17,120 nucleotides of DNA, from contig JAQCNN010000080.1 of assembly GCA_028275005.1 (NCBI GenBank), positions 1 through 17,120 on the forward strand. Reading direction: 5' to 3'. This document shows, piece after piece, positions 14,440 through 17,120 of the stretch. The notes beneath the pieces were generated by a model. That model did no database searches. It was not told the origin of the DNA and saw only the letters and a list, made by a program, of their open reading frames with translations. The stretch comes from Salinirussus sp. GTDB lineage: Archaea > Halobacteriota > Halobacteria > Halobacteriales > Haloarculaceae. Each line of letters opens with the position of its first letter. Within the stretch, counting starts at the first letter, position 1. A program made the translations under genes and the position numbers.

Positions 14440-17069
14440 GACCCCTCCTCGTCCTCGTCCTCGCCCTCACCCGATTTCGGGACGAACTCGCCGAAGTCGA
14501 GTTCGTCGGCGACGTCGCTGTCCCCCTCGACGGGTGTCTCCGGGATCGGCGTTTCGGCCGTCTCGGTGATCGGCGTCTCCATCGGCGTTTCGGGGACCGG
14601 CGTCTCCGCGCTGTCCCCTTCCTCGGACATCCCCTGGAGCGCGGAGACGATATCGCCGGACTCCATCCCCCGATACCGCTCGAACATCGGCTCGGCGTTC
14701 TCGATGAGCTCCGCCGTCTCGTCGACCAGGTCCTCGCCGGGGTCCGGGCGGGGTGTCAGCTCCTCCTTCTCGGGGTCGACGTCGATCTGGACCGACTCCA
14801 TCTCCCGGAGGTCCTCGAGTGAGCGCTCCAGTTGCTCGTTGGCGATGATCGTCAGGATCGTCTTCGGGTCGTTGATGAACGCCTGGACCGTCGCCGCCAC
14901 CTCCGTGTAGGTGTTGAGCCCGTTGCGGATGAGATAGGCGAGCACGACCTTTCGCTTGAACAGTTCCTCGTCGAGACGCTCGCGGCTCCACCCGCGGTCG
15001 AACTGGATCTCCTCGAGCGTGCTGGAGGACCCCATCTGGAGGAACTCGTCGGTCTCCGCGCGCCACTCGTAGACGTCCCGGACGTTGATCTCGTCGTTTT
15101 CGGGTGTGTACTCGTTGATCTCGGTGAGGGTCTTGCTCCGGCGGACCTTGTTGCCGTCGACGCGAGTCGAGGTCTGGATCGAGACCAGGTCGAGCGCGGT
15201 AAAGAGGGTCTTCGAGACGTTGATCGGGTCGGTGGTAAACCGCTTTATCACCTCGCCGACGGAGTCGGCGTGGAAGGTGGTGTAGGTCGTGTGCCCGGTC
15301 GACATGACCTGAAACAGGGTCCGGCCCTCCTCCCCCCGGACCTCGCCCATCACGATGTAGTCGGGCCGCTGGCGGAGCGCGGCCTCCAGCAGGTCGAACT
15401 CGTCGACGTCACCCTTGTCGTCCTCGCCGAAGGAGGGGCGGGTGACACTCGCAACCCAGTTGCGCTGGGGGAGTTCCACCTCGCGGGTGTCCTCGATAGA
15501 GACGATCTTCGCGCTCGAAGGGATAAACAGCGAGACGGCGTTGAGGCTGGTGGTCTTTCCGGAGGCGGTCCCGCCCGCGAAGATCAGCGACTTGTTGTTC
15601 TCGATGCAGAGCCACAGAAAGGCCATCTCGTCCAGATTGAACGTGTTCCAGTTGATCAGGTCGACCGGCGTAAAGGGGACGTCCTTGAACTGACGGATGG
15701 TGTAGTTGGTGCCGTGGTCCGAGACCTCCTGGCCCAGCGTGAGCTGTGCACGCGAGCCGTCGGGGAGGGTCGCGTCGACCTGGGGCTGTCGTTTCGAGAT
15801 CCCCTTCCCCGACCGCTGGGCCAGCTTGACGACGAACTCGTCGAGTTCGCTCTCACCGTGTTCGATGTTGGTGATGATCTGCTCGTAGTCGGTGTGGTAG
15901 ACGAACACCCGGGAGTTGTAGCCGTCACAGGAGACGTCCTCAACGTTGATGTCGTGTTTGACGGCGTCGATCCGGGAGTAACCGATGAAGTTGCGCTTGA
16001 GCTGGTAGAGGAGCTTCTCGACCTGGTACTCGGTGAGCGTCTCGGGGTCGTCGGCGAGGATCGCCGGCTCCGGCCGGACGGCGATCCCCTCGAGTTCACC
16101 GCCCGTCGACGTGCTCTCGGTGCCGTTCATCCCGAGCACACCCTTTACCTGTGTCAGGACGCCACCGCCGCTCTCCCCGTTGCTGCGGACGGTCGTCCCG
16201 TCGTAGAGGTCATACCGGTTCAGCAGGTTCTCCGCCTCGCGCTGGATCACCTGTGCGCGGTCGGTGTCACTGCCCTGGACGACGACATCGTCCTCGGAGT
16301 ATTTGATCGCCGTCTTGAGCTTCCGTGAGAGGAAGTCACTGAGTCGCTCCTCAATCTCGTTTGTGTACGGTTCGATGACGTAGTACTTCCGCTCGTTTTC
16401 CTTCCGGGAGAGGAAGATGAGGACACAGGCGTAGGGTTTGTTCACCCAGTAGCGGTCCTCCTCGTAGAAGTGTGTCTTCTTCTCCATCGGGACCGCCTTC
16501 TCCAGGTCGTACCGGTCGACGACCGTGGTGTGGCCCTCGCGGGTCGAGAAGAAGCCGTCCTCGTCGAGTTCCTCGTTGACGTTGACCGTCCGTTCGTCGA
16601 CAATCTCCGCAAGCGTCTCTGCGGTGTCCTGCCCCTGGGAGAGTCGGGACTCGGTCTCGGCGGGGGCAAAGCCGAGGTATCCCTCCGGGTCGAAGGGCAT
16701 CTGCTCACCGGCGCGGTTGCGCGGGAGCGCGCCGCCGGCCTCGTAGTAGTACTCCCGCTTGAAGTGTTCCCAGTTGTAGATATCCTTTACAACCGGGGTG
16801 GTCGCCGGGTCACAGAAGTCCTGAAAGTAGTCGTCGAACTCGCCGGCGACGCCGCCGGCCACGCCGAGTCGCCACTCGAGTTCGGCGGGGTCGAAACCGA
16901 GATGTGCCGCCCGGTCCACGGGGCCGGTGCCGTCGACCTCGCGCTGGAAATCACTCCAGGCGTACTCCCCGACAGCTACCCGGGGGCCATCCCGGTCGGC
17001 GGCTGCCTGGTCCGGCTCGACGTCGGCGTCCGAGCCCGGTTCGTGTTCCGAGTCCGAACCCGCCGGCAT
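14436..17069 (-). CDS. Type II/IV secretion system ATPase (GspE/VirB11, PilB-like); 5' end possibly outside window
   Basis: This 877-residue (in-window) hexameric motor ATPase would power assembly of a type IV pilus-like structure at the cytoplasmic face. Walker A is GGTASGKTT (499-507, K505). The Asp-box region SIEDTREVELPQRNW follows. Walker B is VMGEVRG with E576, then the His-box stretch STGHTTYTTFHADS. An N-terminal domain (HFYEEDRYWVNKPYACVLIF ... YVIEPYTNEIEERL) is typical of haloarchaeal homologues. Ahead of it are two copies of a W-x-x-F-x-R-E ... LGF-x-PAE module. The C-terminus has an acidic extension rich in ETP repeats. The ATG at 17069 has no TATA-like element 27 nt upstream, and the frame is open to the window edge with acidic, coding-like residues, so the true start may lie further right. 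It is directly upstream of, and overlaps, its TadC-like partner. Pilin genes are not visible here. Confidence 0.92.
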   Translation of the reverse strand: MPAGSDSEHEPGSDADVEPDQAAADRDGPRVAVGEYAWSDFQREVDGTGPVDRAAHLGFDPAELEWRLGVAGGVAGEFDDYFQDFCDPATTPVVKDIYNWEHFKREYYYEAGGALPRNRAGEQMPFDPEGYLGFAPAETESRLSQGQDTAETLAEIVDERTVNVNEELDEDGFFSTREGHTTVVDRYDLEKAVPMEKKTHFYEEDRYWVNKPYACVLIFLSRKENERKYYVIEPYTNEIEERLSDFLSRKLKTAIKYSEDDVVVQGSDTDRAQVIQREAENLLNRYDLYDGTTVRSNGESGGGVLTQVKGVLGMNGTESTSTGGELEGIAVRPEPAILADDPETLTEYQVEKLLYQLKRNFIGYSRIDAVKHDINVEDVSCDGYNSRVFVYHTDYEQIITNIEHGESELDEFVVKLAQRSGKGISKRQPQVDATLPDGSRAQLTLGQEVSDHGTNYTIRQFKDVPFTPVDLINWNTFNLDEMAFLWLCIENNKSLIFAGGTASGKTTSLNAVSLFIPSSAKIVSIEDTREVELPQRNWVASVTRPSFGEDDKGDVDEFDLLEAALRQRPDYIVMGEVRGEEGRTLFQVMSTGHTTYTTFHADSVGEVIKRFTTDPINVSKTLFTALDLVSIQTSTRVDGNKVRRSKTLTEINEYTPENDEINVRDVYEWRAETDEFLQMGSSSTLEEIQFDRGWSRERLDEELFKRKVVLAYLIRNGLNTYTEVAATVQAFINDPKTILTIIANEQLERSLEDLREMESVQIDVDPEKEELTPRPDPGEDLVDETAELIENAEPMFERYRGMESGDIVSALQGMSEEGDSAETPVPETPMETPITETAETPIPETPVEGDSDVADELDFGEFVPKSGEGEDEDEEGS
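14524..14610 (-). repeat. ETP-rich tandem repeats near the C-terminus of the ATPase
   Basis: The DNA encodes a run of short imperfect units (AETPVPETPMETPITET, then AETPIPETPVEG). The units contain Glu-Thr-Pro every three to five residues. This is a low-complexity, probably disordered acidic linker followed by a conserved-looking acidic end (ELDFGEFVPKSGEGE). Thr/Pro-rich linkers can be phosphorylation or glycosylation targets, but no such claim can be made from sequence alone. Confidence 0.75.
16641..16967 (-). repeat. Internal duplication in the ATPase N-terminus
   Basis: Residues 35-68 (EYAWSDFQRE ... HLGFDPAELEWRL) and 97-143 (IYNWEHFKRE ... YLGFAPAETESRL) share Y-x-W-x-x-F-[QK]-R-E and LGF-x-PAE-x-E-x-RL in the same order. 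The second copy has a longer middle (YYYEAGGALPRNRAGEQMPFDPEG). They are diverged copies of one small module, linked by about 28 residues. The function is unknown; position suggests an assembly or regulatory role in front of the motor. Confidence 0.65.
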
Positions 17070-17120
17070 CCCCCACTCAAGACCCGAGTCCGCGTCGCCG
17101 ACTTGCTCCTCGTCGGCACC

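Noticed and set aside
13351..14910. Plus-strand open frame spanning the TadC/ATPase junction
   Set aside because: The C-terminal half is a Ser/Val/Gly run produced by reading the ETP repeat antisense; no domain is recognisable.
14832..16328. Plus-strand open frame opposite the pilus ATPase
   Set aside because: Asp/Val/Leu-rich antisense product with no motif; the minus strand carries Walker A and B motifs.
1..17120. Mobile element, CRISPR, tRNA/rRNA or defence genes
   Set aside because: I read all gaps and strands and found no transposase or integrase motifs, direct-repeat/spacer pattern, cloverleaf or rRNA-like segment. Codon use looks uniform across the window.

Overview
This window is chromosomal DNA from a halophilic archaeon (class Halobacteria). 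Several things point there: high GC with G/C-ending codons, strongly acidic predicted proteins, sn-glycerol-1-phosphate dehydrogenase (EgsA, the enzyme that sets archaeal lipid stereochemistry), the archaea-only GatE subunit, an archaeal type IV pilus-like ATPase/membrane-protein pair, and genes whose start codons mostly lie about 24-31 nt downstream of AT-rich TATA-like boxes, as in leaderless haloarchaeal transcription. I could not assign genus or species.

Layout, left to right. (1) 85-3410: a CaiB/BaiF-family acyl-CoA transferase or racemase (+), an SDR oxidoreductase (-) and an MFS transporter (-). (2) 3411-3711: a roughly 300-nt non-coding gap with promoters at both ends and one clear hairpin. 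(3) 3712-7602: three + strand genes: egsA (membrane lipid backbone), gatE (Gln-tRNA formation) and an aldo/keto reductase. (4) 7631-9110: two - strand genes: a YdjM/DUF457-type membrane protein and a cysteine-rich GHSLG lipase-like hydrolase. (5) 9310-12145: an esterase-SDR-esterase block, with two paralogous HSL-family alpha/beta hydrolases (+) flanking an SDR (-). (6) 12154-17120: a - strand pair, a GspE/VirB11-type secretion or pilus ATPase and its TadC/PilC-like double T2SSF membrane partner, with ATGA overlap. The ATPase reading frame is still open at the right edge.

The genes are packed tightly. The four convergent pairs have stop codons only 8-28 bp apart. Most genes appear to have their own promoter; the only clear operon is ATPase-TadC.

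I see no rRNA, tRNA, CRISPR array, insertion sequence, integrase or defence system. The most unusual observations are four. First, the SDR at 10280-11059 has exchanged two residues of the classical Asn-Ser-Tyr-Lys tetrad: Lys at the Asn position and Asn at the Lys position. Second, the pilus ATPase carries a duplicated W-x-x-F-x-R-E ... LGF-x-PAE module at its N-terminus. Third, the TadC-like protein ends in a very Arg-rich tail that may reflect a frameshift. Fourth, the CaiB-family protein has the His-Asp-Glu arrangement of alpha-methylacyl-CoA racemases.
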